Shown here: positions 46,769 through 57,065 of the stretch, piece after piece | Position numbering within the stretch: the stretch's first letter is position 1 | Layout of the letters: every line of letters begins with the position of its first letter | Source of the DNA: Vibrio diabolicus | GTDB lineage: Bacteria; Pseudomonadota; Gammaproteobacteria; Enterobacterales; Vibrionaceae | Assembly (NCBI GenBank): GCA_001048675.1 | Contig: CCKK01000023.1 | Coordinates: forward strand, 372,001-436,000 | Direction: 5' to 3' | Length of the DNA: 64,000 nucleotides | Made by a program: the position numbers and the translations under genes | The notes under the pieces: generated by a model | Databases searched by the model: none | What the model was told of the DNA's origin: nothing | Seen by the model: only the letters and a program-made list of their open reading frames with translations

Positions 46769-49273
46769 ATGTCAGACAATATTCCAAACGATCCTTTTGC
46801 AGATCGTGAATCCAAAAATTACGAAAATCCAATTCCAAGCCGAGAGTTTATCATTGAGTTTCTAGAGCAAGCGGGCGTTCCAATGAATCGCAACGACTTG
46901 TTTGAGGCACTAAAGCTTGAGGGCGAAGAGCAATACGAAGGGTTGCGTCGTCGGCTACGTGCGATGGAGCGAGATGGTCAACTGGTGTTTACCCGCCGTC
47001 AGTGCTACGCATTGCCTGAAAAACTTGAAATGGTGAAAGGTTACGTGATTGGTCATCGTGATGGCCACGGTTGGGTGCGTCCAGAAGGCAGCGTCGGCAA
47101 GGATGATGATATTCTGTTACCGCACCATCAAATGAAGAACATCATCCACGGTGACTTTGTTTTAGTGCAACCTACAGACAACAGCAAGCGCGGTCGTCGT
47201 GAAGGGCGCTTGGTTCGAGTGTTAGAGGAGCGTAACGATCAAATCGTCGGTCGTTTCTTCCTCGAATATGGTTATTCCTATGTTGTCCCTGATGACTCGC
47301 GTATCAGCCAAGATATTCTGATCCCAAATGAGCACAAAGCGGGTGCACGCATGGGTAACGTGGTCGTGATTGAAATTACTGATCGTGGCTCACGCTCACG
47401 TGGCATGATGGGGAAAGTGGTTGAAGTACTTGGTGAAAATATGGCACCAGGTATGGAAACGCAAATTGCGATTCGTACACACCAAATTCCTCACGAGTGG
47501 CCAGAGGCCGTCGATAAACAAATCGAAAACTTAGGCGAAGAAGTACCAGAAGAAGCCAAAGTTGGTCGTGTGGATCTACGTGAGTTACCACTTGTGACCA
47601 TTGACGGCGAAGACGCACGAGACTTTGATGATGCTGTTTACTGTGAGAAGAACAAAGAAGGTGGTTGGCGTTTATGGGTAGCGATTGCTGACGTCAGTTA
47701 CTACGTTCGTCCTGACTCTGCGCTGGATAAAGAAGCTATCAACCGTGGTAACTCGGTGTACTTCCCATCGCAAGTAGTGCCAATGCTACCGGAAGTGCTA
47801 TCAAATGGTTTGTGTTCACTTAACCCACAAGTTGATCGTCTGTGTATGGTGTGTGAAATGACCATCTCAGAGACGGGTAAACTGTCGGGCTACAAGCACT
47901 ACGAAGCCGTGATGAACTCGCACGCTCGTCTCACATATAGCAAAGTGAGCGCGATTCTAGAAGGGGATGAAGAACTACGTGAGCGCTACCAACCGCTTGT
48001 TTCTCATCTAGAAGAGTTGCACAAGATGTACAAAGTGCTGAAAGAAGCACGAGATCAACGCGGTGCAATCGAATTTGAAACCGTTGAAACCAAATTTATT
48101 TTCAATGCGGAACGTAAAATCGAAAGCATTGAGCCAGTAATTCGTAATGATGCGCATAAGATCATCGAAGAATGTATGATTTTAGCCAACATTGCTTCGG
48201 CATCGCTGGTAGAAAAAGCGAAAGAGCCCGCGCTCTATCGTATCCACGAATCTCCAGGTGAATTACGCCTGCAAGGTTTCCGTGACTTCTTAAGTGAGCT
48301 TGGTCTTGAGCTAAAAGGTGGTTTAGAGCCTTCACCAACGGACTATGCTGATCTCGCACGTCAAATCTCTGGGCGTCAAGATCAAGAGTTGATTCAAACC
48401 ATGCTGCTGCGCTCAATGAAGCAAGCGGTATACAACGCAGATAACGCGGGGCACTTTGGATTGGCACTGAAACGCTATGCGCACTTTACGTCGCCAATTC
48501 GTCGTTACCCTGACCTGTTACTTCACCGTGCAATCAAGTATCTGATTGCGAAAGAAGAAGGTCGTAATCAAGATCGCTGGACACCAACGGGTGGCTACCA
48601 TTACTCGTTCGATGATATGGACTTTTACGGTGAACAATGTTCGATGACAGAGCGCCGTGCGGACGATGCAACACGTGATGTTGCGGATTGGTTGAAGTGT
48701 GAATACATGCAAGATCACGTCGGTGACGAACTAGACGGCGTGATTGCTAATGTCACTAGCTTTGGCTTCTTTGTACGTTTAACGGATTTGCACATCGATG
48801 GTTTGGTGCATATTTCTACCCTTGCGAACGACTACTATCAATTTGACCCGATTGGTCAACGACTTATTGGTGAAAGTTTCGGTAACATCTATCGCTTAGG
48901 TGATGCAGTAAAAGTAAAAGTACTGGCTGTTAACCTCGATGATAAGCAAATTGACTTTGAATTGGTCGAAACAAGTCGTAAGCTACGCGGTGAAGGTAAG
49001 ACTGCGAAGAAACGCGCAGCGGAAGCAAAACGCAAAGCGAAAGATAAAAAACGCGCTGCGACTCGCTCTTCATCGAAAGAAGGTGGCGCGCCTCGCGCAG
49101 TTCCTGCGATAGAGCCAACTAAGCGTCCAGAAGAAACGGGCGCAGCGAGTAAGCGCAATGGCCCAAAACGTGATGACGCCGAAGGCAAAAAGAAGCCTAA
49201 AGTGAAAAAAGCACGTAAAAAAAAGCCACACAGTAAGCCGAAGAAAACCAAGCGCACTAAAAAAGAAGCGTAG
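46769..49273 (+). CDS. rnr: Exoribonuclease R
   Basis: Encodes 834 residues from the ATG at 46769; a GTG two codons earlier is possible. RNase R degrades structured RNA from the 3' end and takes part in rRNA quality control and trans-translation. A helix-turn-helix (about 25-70), two cold-shock domains, the RNB catalytic domain (with DGEDARDFDDAVY near 285, the Mg2+ Asp residues) and an S1 domain (about 650-735) come in order. A highly basic tail rich in Lys and Arg (about 740-834) ends the protein. Confidence 0.96.
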   Translation: MSDNIPNDPFADRESKNYENPIPSREFIIEFLEQAGVPMNRNDLFEALKLEGEEQYEGLRRRLRAMERDGQLVFTRRQCYALPEKLEMVKGYVIGHRDGHGWVRPEGSVGKDDDILLPHHQMKNIIHGDFVLVQPTDNSKRGRREGRLVRVLEERNDQIVGRFFLEYGYSYVVPDDSRISQDILIPNEHKAGARMGNVVVIEITDRGSRSRGMMGKVVEVLGENMAPGMETQIAIRTHQIPHEWPEAVDKQIENLGEEVPEEAKVGRVDLRELPLVTIDGEDARDFDDAVYCEKNKEGGWRLWVAIADVSYYVRPDSALDKEAINRGNSVYFPSQVVPMLPEVLSNGLCSLNPQVDRLCMVCEMTISETGKLSGYKHYEAVMNSHARLTYSKVSAILEGDEELRERYQPLVSHLEELHKMYKVLKEARDQRGAIEFETVETKFIFNAERKIESIEPVIRNDAHKIIEECMILANIASASLVEKAKEPALYRIHESPGELRLQGFRDFLSELGLELKGGLEPSPTDYADLARQISGRQDQELIQTMLLRSMKQAVYNADNAGHFGLALKRYAHFTSPIRRYPDLLLHRAIKYLIAKEEGRNQDRWTPTGGYHYSFDDMDFYGEQCSMTERRADDATRDVADWLKCEYMQDHVGDELDGVIANVTSFGFFVRLTDLHIDGLVHISTLANDYYQFDPIGQRLIGESFGNIYRLGDAVKVKVLAVNLDDKQIDFELVETSRKLRGEGKTAKKRAAEAKRKAKDKKRAATRSSSKEGGAPRAVPAIEPTKRPEETGAASKRNGPKRDDAEGKKKPKVKKARKKKPHSKPKKTKRTKKEA

Positions 49274-49343
49274 TAGGCTGAAGCGCCAGCTCAGTTCAAA
49301 CTCGGCTGGCGCAGGCAATACGACCCGAACAACAGGTTAAACA

Positions 49344-50090
49344 ATGAGTAACGAATTTATCTACGGCATTCACGCAGTGAAAGCGGTATTGGAGCGCGAA
49401 CCAGAGCGTTTTATCGAGGCATACGTTTTAAAAGGTCGTCAAGATGATCGCCTAATGCCAATCCTAAATGATCTTCAGGTTTGTGGTGTCTCTATTCAAC
49501 AAATGACGCGTAAAACTCTGGATGATAAAGCGCGTGGTGCAAATCACCAAGGCATCATTGCTCGCGTAAAACCAGCAAAACAGCTGAACGAGAACGACAT
49601 TGATGACATCTTAGCGCAGCATGAATCACCGCTACTGTTAGTGCTGGATGGTGTGACGGACCCGCACAACCTTGGTGCGTGTTTGCGTAACGCAGACGCA
49701 GCAGGCGCTGCGGCGATCATTGTACCGAAAGATCGCTCGGCACCAATGAATGCCACGGTAAGTAAAGTAGCATGTGGCGCTGCAGAGGTTGTGCCTTTGA
49801 TTCGTGTAACCAACCTTGCACGTACAATGCGTACGCTACAGGAAAAAGGGATTTGGTTTGTGGGTACGGCTGGTGAAGCTACGCACGACATTTATCAAGC
49901 TAAGCTCACTGGTCCTCTTGCTATCGTGATGGGTGCTGAAGGTGATGGTATGCGTCGTCTTACTCGCGAAACCTGCGATGATTTAATTAAGATCCCTATG
50001 GCGGGCAGTGTATCAAGCTTGAACGTATCAGTGGCTTCTGGTATCTGTTTGTTTGAAGCGGTTCGTCAGCGTTTGGCTGCCCAAAAATAA
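49344..50090 (+). CDS. rlmB: 23S rRNA 2'-O-methyltransferase RlmB
   Basis: Encodes 248 residues. RlmB methylates G2251 of 23S rRNA with SAM. The SPOUT knot motifs are visible: NLGACLRNADAAGA near 110-123, VMGAEGDGMRRL near 192-203 and AGSVSSLNVSVASGICLFEA near 217-236. It follows rnr by 70 bases, as in E. coli. A terminator follows. Confidence 0.95.
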   Translation: MSNEFIYGIHAVKAVLEREPERFIEAYVLKGRQDDRLMPILNDLQVCGVSIQQMTRKTLDDKARGANHQGIIARVKPAKQLNENDIDDILAQHESPLLLVLDGVTDPHNLGACLRNADAAGAAAIIVPKDRSAPMNATVSKVACGAAEVVPLIRVTNLARTMRTLQEKGIWFVGTAGEATHDIYQAKLTGPLAIVMGAEGDGMRRLTRETCDDLIKIPMAGSVSSLNVSVASGICLFEAVRQRLAAQK

Positions 50091-50144
50091 GGCGAGCACA
50101 CTAAGCGTCGCTGAGTGTGACACTGAGTGACATCAAGATTAAGC

Positions 50145-50176
50145 ACACAGGATGGGGAACCATCCTGTGTTATTTT
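50145..50176 (+). terminator. Terminator after rlmB
   Basis: A perfect 11-base stem (ACACAGGATGG / CCATCCTGTGT) with the tetraloop GGAA, then TATTTT. It separates rlmB from gph. Confidence 0.85.
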
Positions 50177-50189
50177 AGCTAGGGAATTT

Positions 50190-50876
50190 ATGACCCAACA
50201 AGATATTAAATTGATTGCTTTTGATCTGGATGGAACACTGCTTGATAGCGTGCCAGATCTTGCCGTAGCGGCCGATCAAGCAGTTCAGGCGTTAGGCTAT
50301 CCTTCTGTATCAGAAGAGCAGGTGCGTGATTACGTTGGTAATGGTGCAGATATATTGATTGGACGTGCATTAAGCCAAAGCATGACCATCAGCAGTGATT
50401 TGAGTGATGAGCTGCGTGCTAAAGCGCGTGAGCTGTTTGATGAATACTACAAGCAAAGCGGCCATAAGCTAAGTCACCTTTACCCAACAGTAAAAGAGAC
50501 GCTTGAAGAGCTACACCAAGCTGGTTTTACGATGGCGATTGTGACGAACAAGCCCTCGAAATTCGTACCAGAAATTCTAGAGCAGCATGACATCGCCAAG
50601 TACTTCGTAGACGTATTAGGTGGTGACGCGTTTCCAGAGAAAAAACCAAACCCGGTGGCGCTGAACTGGCTAATGGAAAAGCACCAGGTAAAACCAGCAG
50701 AGATGCTGATGGTTGGGGATTCGAAAAACGATATCTTGGCGGCGAAAAATGCGGGTTGTGCTTCATTTGGTTTAACTTACGGTTATAACCACGGCGAGCC
50801 CATTTCAGCTTCGAACCCTGACGTAGTGGCGAACCGCCTCGCGGAATTACTGGAAGTCGTCGCTGTTTCTGCATAA
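50190..50876 (+). CDS. gph: Phosphoglycolate phosphatase
   Basis: Encodes 228 residues from the ATG at 50190, with AGGGA just before it; the frame extends further upstream through the terminator. Gph clears 2-phosphoglycolate formed in repair of DNA 3' ends. HAD motifs are FDLDGTLLDS (motif I), TNKPSKF (II) and VGDSKNDILAA (IV). In E. coli gph lies between rpe and trpS; here trpS follows, but rpe and dam are not upstream. Confidence 0.93.
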   Translation: MTQQDIKLIAFDLDGTLLDSVPDLAVAADQAVQALGYPSVSEEQVRDYVGNGADILIGRALSQSMTISSDLSDELRAKARELFDEYYKQSGHKLSHLYPTVKETLEELHQAGFTMAIVTNKPSKFVPEILEQHDIAKYFVDVLGGDAFPEKKPNPVALNWLMEKHQVKPAEMLMVGDSKNDILAAKNAGCASFGLTYGYNHGEPISASNPDVVANRLAELLEVVAVSA

Positions 50877-50991
50877 CGGCAACAAAAGATCTTCCAAAAT
50901 ACTTGTTAATGAGTACACTGAGTAAACCGTGCGCTAAAAGCCGCACGGTTTTTCATTTTAATTAGATTAAGAAGTCAAAGGAATCATTCTA

Positions 50992-52008
50992 ATGAGCAAA
51001 CCCATTGTATTGAGTGGTGTTCAACCGTCAGGTGAACTAAGTATCGGTAACTACTTGGGTGCTCTACGTCAATGGCAGCAGATGCAAGACGATTATGATT
51101 GCCAATACTGTGTAGTAGACCTTCATGCGATTACGGTTCGTCAGGATCCTAAAGCACTGCATGAAGCGACATTAGATGCACTGGCAATTTGTCTGGCAGT
51201 TGGTGTTGATCCGAAGAAGAGCACGCTATTTGTTCAGTCACACGTACCAGAGCATGCTCAACTTGGTTGGCTTCTTAACTGTTACACGCAAATGGGTGAG
51301 CTGAGCCGTATGACTCAGTTTAAAGACAAATCGGCACGTTACGCGAATGACGTAAACGTGGGGCTGTTTGATTACCCTGTGTTGATGGCAGCAGATATTT
51401 TGCTTTACGGCGCACACCAAGTGCCAGTTGGTAGCGACCAGAAACAGCATCTTGAGTTAGCACGTGATATCGCAACGCGTTTTAACAACATCTACTCACC
51501 AGAGAGTCCGATTTTTACCGTTCCTGAGCCGTACATTCCAACAGTCAATGCACGTGTGATGAGTCTTCAAGACGCGACGAAGAAAATGTCGAAGTCAGAT
51601 GATAACCGTAAGAACGTGATTACTCTGCTTGAAGAGCCAAAGTCGATCATCAAGAAGATCAACAAGGCGCAAACAGACACCGAAACCCCACCAAGCATTC
51701 GCCATGATATCGAGAACAAAGCGGGTATCGCGAACCTAATGGGACTTTACTCTGCGGCGACAGGAATGAGCTTTGAAGATATCGAAGCCAAGTACAAAGG
51801 CGTAGAAATGTATGGTCCATTTAAGAAAGATGTTGGTGAGGCGGTTGTAGCAATGCTGGAGCCAATTCAAGCAGAATACTATCGTATTCGCGCTGATCGT
51901 GCTTACATGGATGAGGTAATGCAGCAAGGTGCAGAAAAAGCATCGGCTCGCGCTGCTGAAACGCTGAAGAAAGCATACAAAGCGGTAGGCTTTGTCGCTC
52001 GTCCATAG
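50992..52008 (+). CDS. trpS: Tryptophanyl-tRNA synthetase
   Basis: Encodes 338 residues. TrpS charges tRNA-Trp with tryptophan. The class I motifs are the HIGH-like SIGNYLGAL (about 17-25) and KMSKS (KKMSKSDDN near 195). AAAGGAA precedes the ATG. It is 115 bases after gph. Confidence 0.97.
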   Translation: MSKPIVLSGVQPSGELSIGNYLGALRQWQQMQDDYDCQYCVVDLHAITVRQDPKALHEATLDALAICLAVGVDPKKSTLFVQSHVPEHAQLGWLLNCYTQMGELSRMTQFKDKSARYANDVNVGLFDYPVLMAADILLYGAHQVPVGSDQKQHLELARDIATRFNNIYSPESPIFTVPEPYIPTVNARVMSLQDATKKMSKSDDNRKNVITLLEEPKSIIKKINKAQTDTETPPSIRHDIENKAGIANLMGLYSAATGMSFEDIEAKYKGVEMYGPFKKDVGEAVVAMLEPIQAEYYRIRADRAYMDEVMQQGAEKASARAAETLKKAYKAVGFVARP

Positions 52009-52026
52009 TCGCTAAGAATAGATTAC

Positions 52027-52056
52027 AAAAAGCTCCACGTTGGTGGAGCTTTTTTT
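52027..52056. terminator. Terminator after trpS
   Basis: AAAAGCTCCAC / GTGGAGCTTTTTTT stem and T run; it may serve the convergent lipoprotein gene as well. Confidence 0.88.
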
Positions 52057-52063
52057 ATGCTTT

Positions 52064-52393
52064 TTACTGGAATGGCGTGTCTTTCATGCAACGTTCCATA
52101 TCGTAATATTCAACACGTCCTCGAGCACCTAAAAAGGCGGACTTCACCACCATGCCTCTATCAATGAAGTAACTGAGCTGCACGCATGATATATCGTAGC
52201 TAAGTTCTTTAATTCTCGCTGGGATCCAGTAGGTTCCTGGTGTTCTTAGACGCTGGGTAAAAGTAATAACCCCCTCGTCACTGACCTCTAACTCTTCAAT
52301 TCCATCCAGCTCATTTTTGGCTGATTCGATGATGTTTTGATTCGCAGTAGGTTGAAGTGGCTCACTGGCGGTCAATTGACATCCCGTTATCAA
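52064..52393 (-). CDS. Small lipoprotein with a damaged start
   Basis: The open frame encodes 109 residues beginning at a TTG inside the lipobox (LITGC). In the same frame upstream the sequence reads KKIQRSALALFLLGLITGC, a normal lipoprotein signal, but a TAG stop sits just before it. On the coding strand AATAGAAAAAAA stands where AATGAAAAAAA would give an ATG 7 bases after AGGA. One extra A (position 52437) seems to have destroyed the start; repaired, the protein would be about 124 residues. Function is unknown. Convergent with trpS. Confidence 0.7.
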   Translation of the reverse strand: MITGCQLTASEPLQPTANQNIIESAKNELDGIEELEVSDEGVITFTQRLRTPGTYWIPARIKELSYDISCVQLSYFIDRGMVVKSAFLGARGRVEYYDMERCMKDTPFQ

Positions 52394-52439
52394 GCCAAGT
52401 AAGAAGAGAGCTAGCGCACTGCGTTGAATTTTTTTCTAT

Positions 52440-52985
52440 TTATCGTTCCTGGGTTTACAGCTAATGAGATCTTAATGTCTCGCGCAGGTGTTATATCTTT
52501 TGTGTATGAATTTGGCTAGTGAATAAGGAGAAGTTATTGAGCAAATGATGAAAATTTTGAAGTATGAGGGTCATGCGTAAGAAAAAGCCGAGCGAATAAT
52601 AGGTGACTTAAGTTTAGACATGGCTATAAAAATGAAAATCAAAGCTTTCTAAATTAGTGATTAATTATATTTTCATTTATAACAAAGTGAGCTTGGTTAA
52701 TAAGCCACTTCACGAGCGATGTATTTTCTACTCCTTAACATGAAGTGAAAAAATAAACTGAGTAATTAATCTAAATTTTGATTTGTTTATCAATAGCGTT
52801 CTGTATTTATTACAAAAAATGTTTGAATGGGATGTTCTGGCATATTTTCTTACATTCACATGTGATTCATTTCACGGCTTTAATTGCTCATTCTTATTTA
52901 TTTCATAAATAAACCTGATAGTAGACGCAAATGGTAGGCTCTGATCAGAGCTAAGTTTGCATTTACATAAATATCAGGTATGACA
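52440..52985. other. AT-rich region upstream of the nuclease gene
   Basis: About 545 AT-rich bases between the lipoprotein and nuclease genes. It holds a CRP-like site (52861-52876). No gene or hairpin terminator is seen. Confidence 0.55.
52861..52876. promoter_or_regulatory. Candidate CRP site upstream of the nuclease gene
   Basis: TGTGA-N6-TCACG, matching nine of ten conserved bases, about 110 bases before the start. Catabolite control of a secreted nuclease would be sensible. Confidence 0.55.
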
Positions 52986-55941
52986 ATGGACACGTTAATC
53001 AAACCCTCAATACTCGCACTAACCATCGCCAGTGCACTTAGCGCAAACGCGAACGCAGAGATTATTATTTCCCAGTATGTGGAAGGCGGCGCTTATAATA
53101 AAGCGGTCGAGATCGCCAATACAGGTGATACTGCGGTGACACTCACAGGCTATGAATTAGCAAAATCTTCGAATGGTGGCGGCTCGTGGGGCAGCACTCT
53201 TGATCTTAGTGACGTAACGTTACAAGCGAAGCAAGTGTATGTGCTTGCTCATGGCGATGCGAGCGAAGCAATAAAGGCGGTTGCGGATTACACTGATAAA
53301 AATGTAGCGAACTTTAACGGCGACGATCCGTTGGCACTTCTTAAAGATGGGGAAGTGCACGATATATTAGGTGTGATGGGGGACGTGGATTTCGCTAAAG
53401 ACACCACGTTAGTTCGTAACAGTGATGCGCTTACACCTTCAACTACCTACCAATCCACTCAGTGGACAGCCTTACCTAAAGATAATATTGATGGTTTAGG
53501 GGAATTAAATACAACTGAGCCACCTGCGCCATTTGCTTGTGAAGTAGATGGACAAGAACCAGCCTTTACCACCATCCAAGAGATTCAAGGTGAAGGTGCT
53601 TCTTCTCCATTTATTGATGGCTACCCTTACATCACGACCGAAGATCACTTCGTAACTGGTGTGGTCAGTGCGGTAACAACAGGCTTAACTAAAGGCTTCT
53701 ACCTGCAAGCACTTGAGAATGATGGCAACGACAAGACATCTGAAGGTTTGTTTATTCACACCGATGTTGCAGATACAGAGCTGAAAGCTGGTGATGTTGT
53801 TTGTGTGAAAGGGAAAGTACAAGAGTACTACAGCAACACTCAGCTTTCTTCTGATGCAAACAGTTATAGTAAAAACAGGCACATCAAACGCCTCTTTGGT
53901 TACTCCGTTAACGATTAAGGAAGGGGAAACACTACGTGATGCACTAGAGCGTCATGAAGGTATGCAAGTTGAGCTCAGCTCGGCTAGCGAACTTTTCGTT
54001 ACTCGTAACTTTTCTTACGATTATGACTCTCGGCGCAACAACATGATGTTGTCTCATGAAGCACCGTTGTTTAAGCCGACTCAATTGCATGCAGCAGAGA
54101 GTGACGCTGCGGTTGCCCTTGCCAAAGAGAATGCGGCCAACCGTATTTACTTGGAATCGGATAGCAAAGCGCCAAATGGTCAAATCCCATATTTCCCAAC
54201 GTTTGCACAAGATCTTGACCAAAATGGCTCTTCAGAGCAGCACATTCGCCTAGGCTCTCGTGTCGAAGGCCTGCAAGGTGTTGTGGCTTACAGCTACAAC
54301 GAGTACCGCCTAATTGCGACCAATGAAGTTGATAGCAGCAACTTTGTCACGTCAGGTGATGACTTTGACGTTGCGCGTAAAGCGGCGCCAGCCATAGCCG
54401 ATTCTGATTTACGAGTAGCGAGCTTCAACGTTCTTAACTACTTCACTTCAGTTGCTGACAGCGGTCACGACAACCCAACCGGGCAAAATCGTGGCGCGAC
54501 AAACCTTGATGAGTTCTTGATCCAGCAAGCGAAAATCGTTTCAGCGATGAATAAGATGGACGCGGACATCATTGGCTTGATGGAAGTGGAAAATAACGGC
54601 TTTGGTGATGGTAGCGCTATCCAAAACTTGGTTGATGCTTTAAACGCTGAGATTGATGACGTGGAAGATCATTACACGTATGTCGAAATCGAAGAGCAAG
54701 ACAAATACCAAGAGGAATACTTTGGCAGTGATGCGATCATGGTTGCGATCTTATATCGTGCTAACGCAGTAACACCAAAAGAAGCAGCAAAAGTCATTGT
54801 GACGCCAGAGCAACACATTGCAGAGAACACCATTACTCGTAAAGAGGGCACTGAAAGTAACCCTGCATACGACAAATATCAACGCCATAGCTTATTACAG
54901 ACCTTTACAGTGAAAGAGACTGGCGAAGATCTTTCAGTGGTCGTGAACCACTTTAAATCGAAAGGTTCTGAATGTATTGAAGAGTGGATTGCTGGTGTAG
55001 AAGACTCAGAACCCGCGGATCTGCAAGGTAACTGCAACAACTTCCGTGTTTCTGCTGCGAAAGTCGTTGGTGAAGCGCTGAAAGATATTGATGGCGATGT
55101 GCTCGTCATGGGCGATTTGAACGCTTACGGCAAAGAAGATCCGTTACTTACCCTCACTGATTACTCACAAGAGAAATACGGCCGTGATATCTACACTGCC
55201 GCTTACACAACCATTGGTGGCGGTGAGCTTCAAGTAGAGAAAACCAAGATTGAAAAAGGCTACGGTCTGCACAATTTAAACACCTTGCTGCATGGCGCTG
55301 ATACGTTCTCGTACACCTATTCAGGTGAGTTGGGGAACTTGGACCATGCATTGGCAAGCAGCGGTTTAGCGCAAAAAGTGGTGGCGATTGAAGATTGGCA
55401 CATCAACTCTCTAGAAAGTAACTTGTTTGAATACAGCAGCAAATACACGGGTGACATGCCGAAGTACAAAGATGCGTTCTCAGCGTCTGATCATGATCCA
55501 GTGATTATTGCTATTGATTTGCCAGATGATGATATCGATTTACCGAAAGCGGGTGAAAACTTAGCTATTGATGTACGTCTACCACCAACTGCGGTTGCGG
55601 GCGATATTGTGACAGTGAACTTAACAGCATCCACACAAGCGGCCGCGACAAGCAGTGATGCAAAAGTTTACTCGGCTAGCCAAACCTTGACTCAAACTGA
55701 CATTGACGCACGCAGCGTGAATATTGAGTTTGAACAAGCGCCAGAACAAGGTAATTACCAGTTAGAAGAGAAAGTGACAGACTCGACAGGCAACGTCGTT
55801 AAGTTTAGCTCTGTTCGTGATGTTTCAATGACGCAAGCCGAAACGGGTGCAGAAGGTTCGAAGGATTCAGATGGTGGTTCGTTTGGTTTTGGCGCGCTAC
55901 TCGCGATGCTTGGACTTGGCTTACTACGTCGCCGCAACTAA
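52986..55941 (+). pseudogene. xds: ExeM/Xds-type extracellular nuclease, interrupted by a +1 frameshift
   Basis: The start is taken at the ATG at 52986 (AGG 7 bases before it). A signal peptide (to ANA) is followed by a lamin-tail-like domain and an OB-fold region, then the frame breaks in AAAAA (53871-53875). With four A the reading continues as SKTGTSNASL in the next frame to 55941, about 984 residues. The endonuclease/exonuclease/phosphatase domain (LRVASFNVLNYF, MEVENNGFG, VVNHFKSKGS, MGDLNAYG, SASDHDPV) is in the second part. The C terminus (SDGGSFGFGALLAMLGLGLLRRRN) is a GlyGly-CTERM signal for rhombosortase and type II secretion. Matches the trpS-nuclease-pabA order of V. cholerae. Confidence 0.85.
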
Positions 55942-55974
55942 GCCTTTATCTCCTAAAATACAGCTGTAAAGACC

Positions 55975-56002
55975 AAAGGCCAGCCGATGCTGGCCTTTTT
56001 AT
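55975..56002 (+). terminator. Rho-independent terminator after the nuclease gene
   Basis: AAAGGCCAGC-CGAT-GCTGGCCTTT followed by T residues. Confidence 0.9.
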
Positions 56003-56116
56003 TGCACAAAGACTTGCCTTTCTAGTTTGGTGTTGCAAAATACCGCCCTTAATTGTCGCAAACCAGACAATCATCTCTTAAGTCTTGCCTAAACGGATTG
56101 GAGCAGCTGACACTCT

Positions 56117-56704
56117 ATGTTGTTGATCATCGATAACTACGATTCTTTCACTTACAACCTCTACCAATACTTTTGCGAGCTTGGCGCTAGTGTAAAAGTC
56201 GTGCGTAACGATGAAATCGACATTCAAGGGATTGAAGCGTTGAACCCAACTCACTTGGTGATCTCACCTGGACCGTGTACGCCAAACGAGGCAGGTATCT
56301 CTCTACAAGCTATAGAATACTTCGCTGGTAAGCTTCCAATATTGGGTGTTTGCCTTGGTCATCAAGCGATAGCGCAAGCGTTTGGTGGGGAAGTCGTGCG
56401 CGCTCGACAAGTGATGCATGGGAAAACGTCACCTATTCGTCACAATGGTCGCAGTGTGTTTAAAAACCTGAATAACCCACTCACGGTAACCCGTTATCAC
56501 TCTCTCGTGGTGAAAAACGGTACGTTACCCGATGTGTTTGAACTGACCGCATGGACTGAGCTGCCGGATGGAAGTATGGACGAAATCATGGGTTACCAAC
56601 ATAAAACCCTGCCAATTGATGCAGTGCAGTTTCACCCAGAATCGATCAAAACAGAGCAAGGTCACGAGTTGCTCGCGAACTTTTTAGCACGTAAAGCGAT
56701 CTGA
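56117..56704 (+). CDS. pabA: Aminodeoxychorismate synthase glutamine amidotransferase subunit
   Basis: Encodes 195 residues. PabA supplies ammonia from glutamine to PabB to make 4-amino-4-deoxychorismate for folate; some bacteria share it with anthranilate synthase. The nucleophile is Cys79 in GVCLGHQ (77-83), with QFHPESI holding the catalytic His and Glu near the end. It sits before astC, as in V. cholerae and E. coli (pabA-argD). Confidence 0.92.
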   Translation: MLLIIDNYDSFTYNLYQYFCELGASVKVVRNDEIDIQGIEALNPTHLVISPGPCTPNEAGISLQAIEYFAGKLPILGVCLGHQAIAQAFGGEVVRARQVMHGKTSPIRHNGRSVFKNLNNPLTVTRYHSLVVKNGTLPDVFELTAWTELPDGSMDEIMGYQHKTLPIDAVQFHPESIKTEQGHELLANFLARKAI

Positions 56705-57065
56705 TCGCGATCACTTTTCTTAACAAATCATTCATCTTTTTGCTGAGGTGAGTGGATTGCAAAACTATGCGGTTCATTCTGGCCTCTTTGTCTATTCATG
56801 TCTTTTTAAACCTTCTATCCCCTGTATTACATAACATTTATAAAAAATCGCTTCTCTATTTTACTTTCTTGATGCATAAATAGTCATAAGCAGTGATTAA
56901 TGGAAGTTGCTTTCGAGAACGAAAAGAATAAATCACTATTGAAATGGTTAATTAAATGTAAATACAATGCCGCAATAGCTTAAATGCAAAACATTATTTG
57001 CTGGCAAAGAGAGCCGGTTAAATTCGCTTATCTGCTACGCATGCGGTATCAAGAAGGAATGTGCA
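56705..57065. other. pabA-astC intergenic region
   Basis: About 360 bases. A possible ArgR box, TGCAT-N4-AGTCA (56873-56886), matches the ArgR half-sites with two mismatches. No sigma-54 promoter of the E. coli ast type is evident. No gene. Confidence 0.45.
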
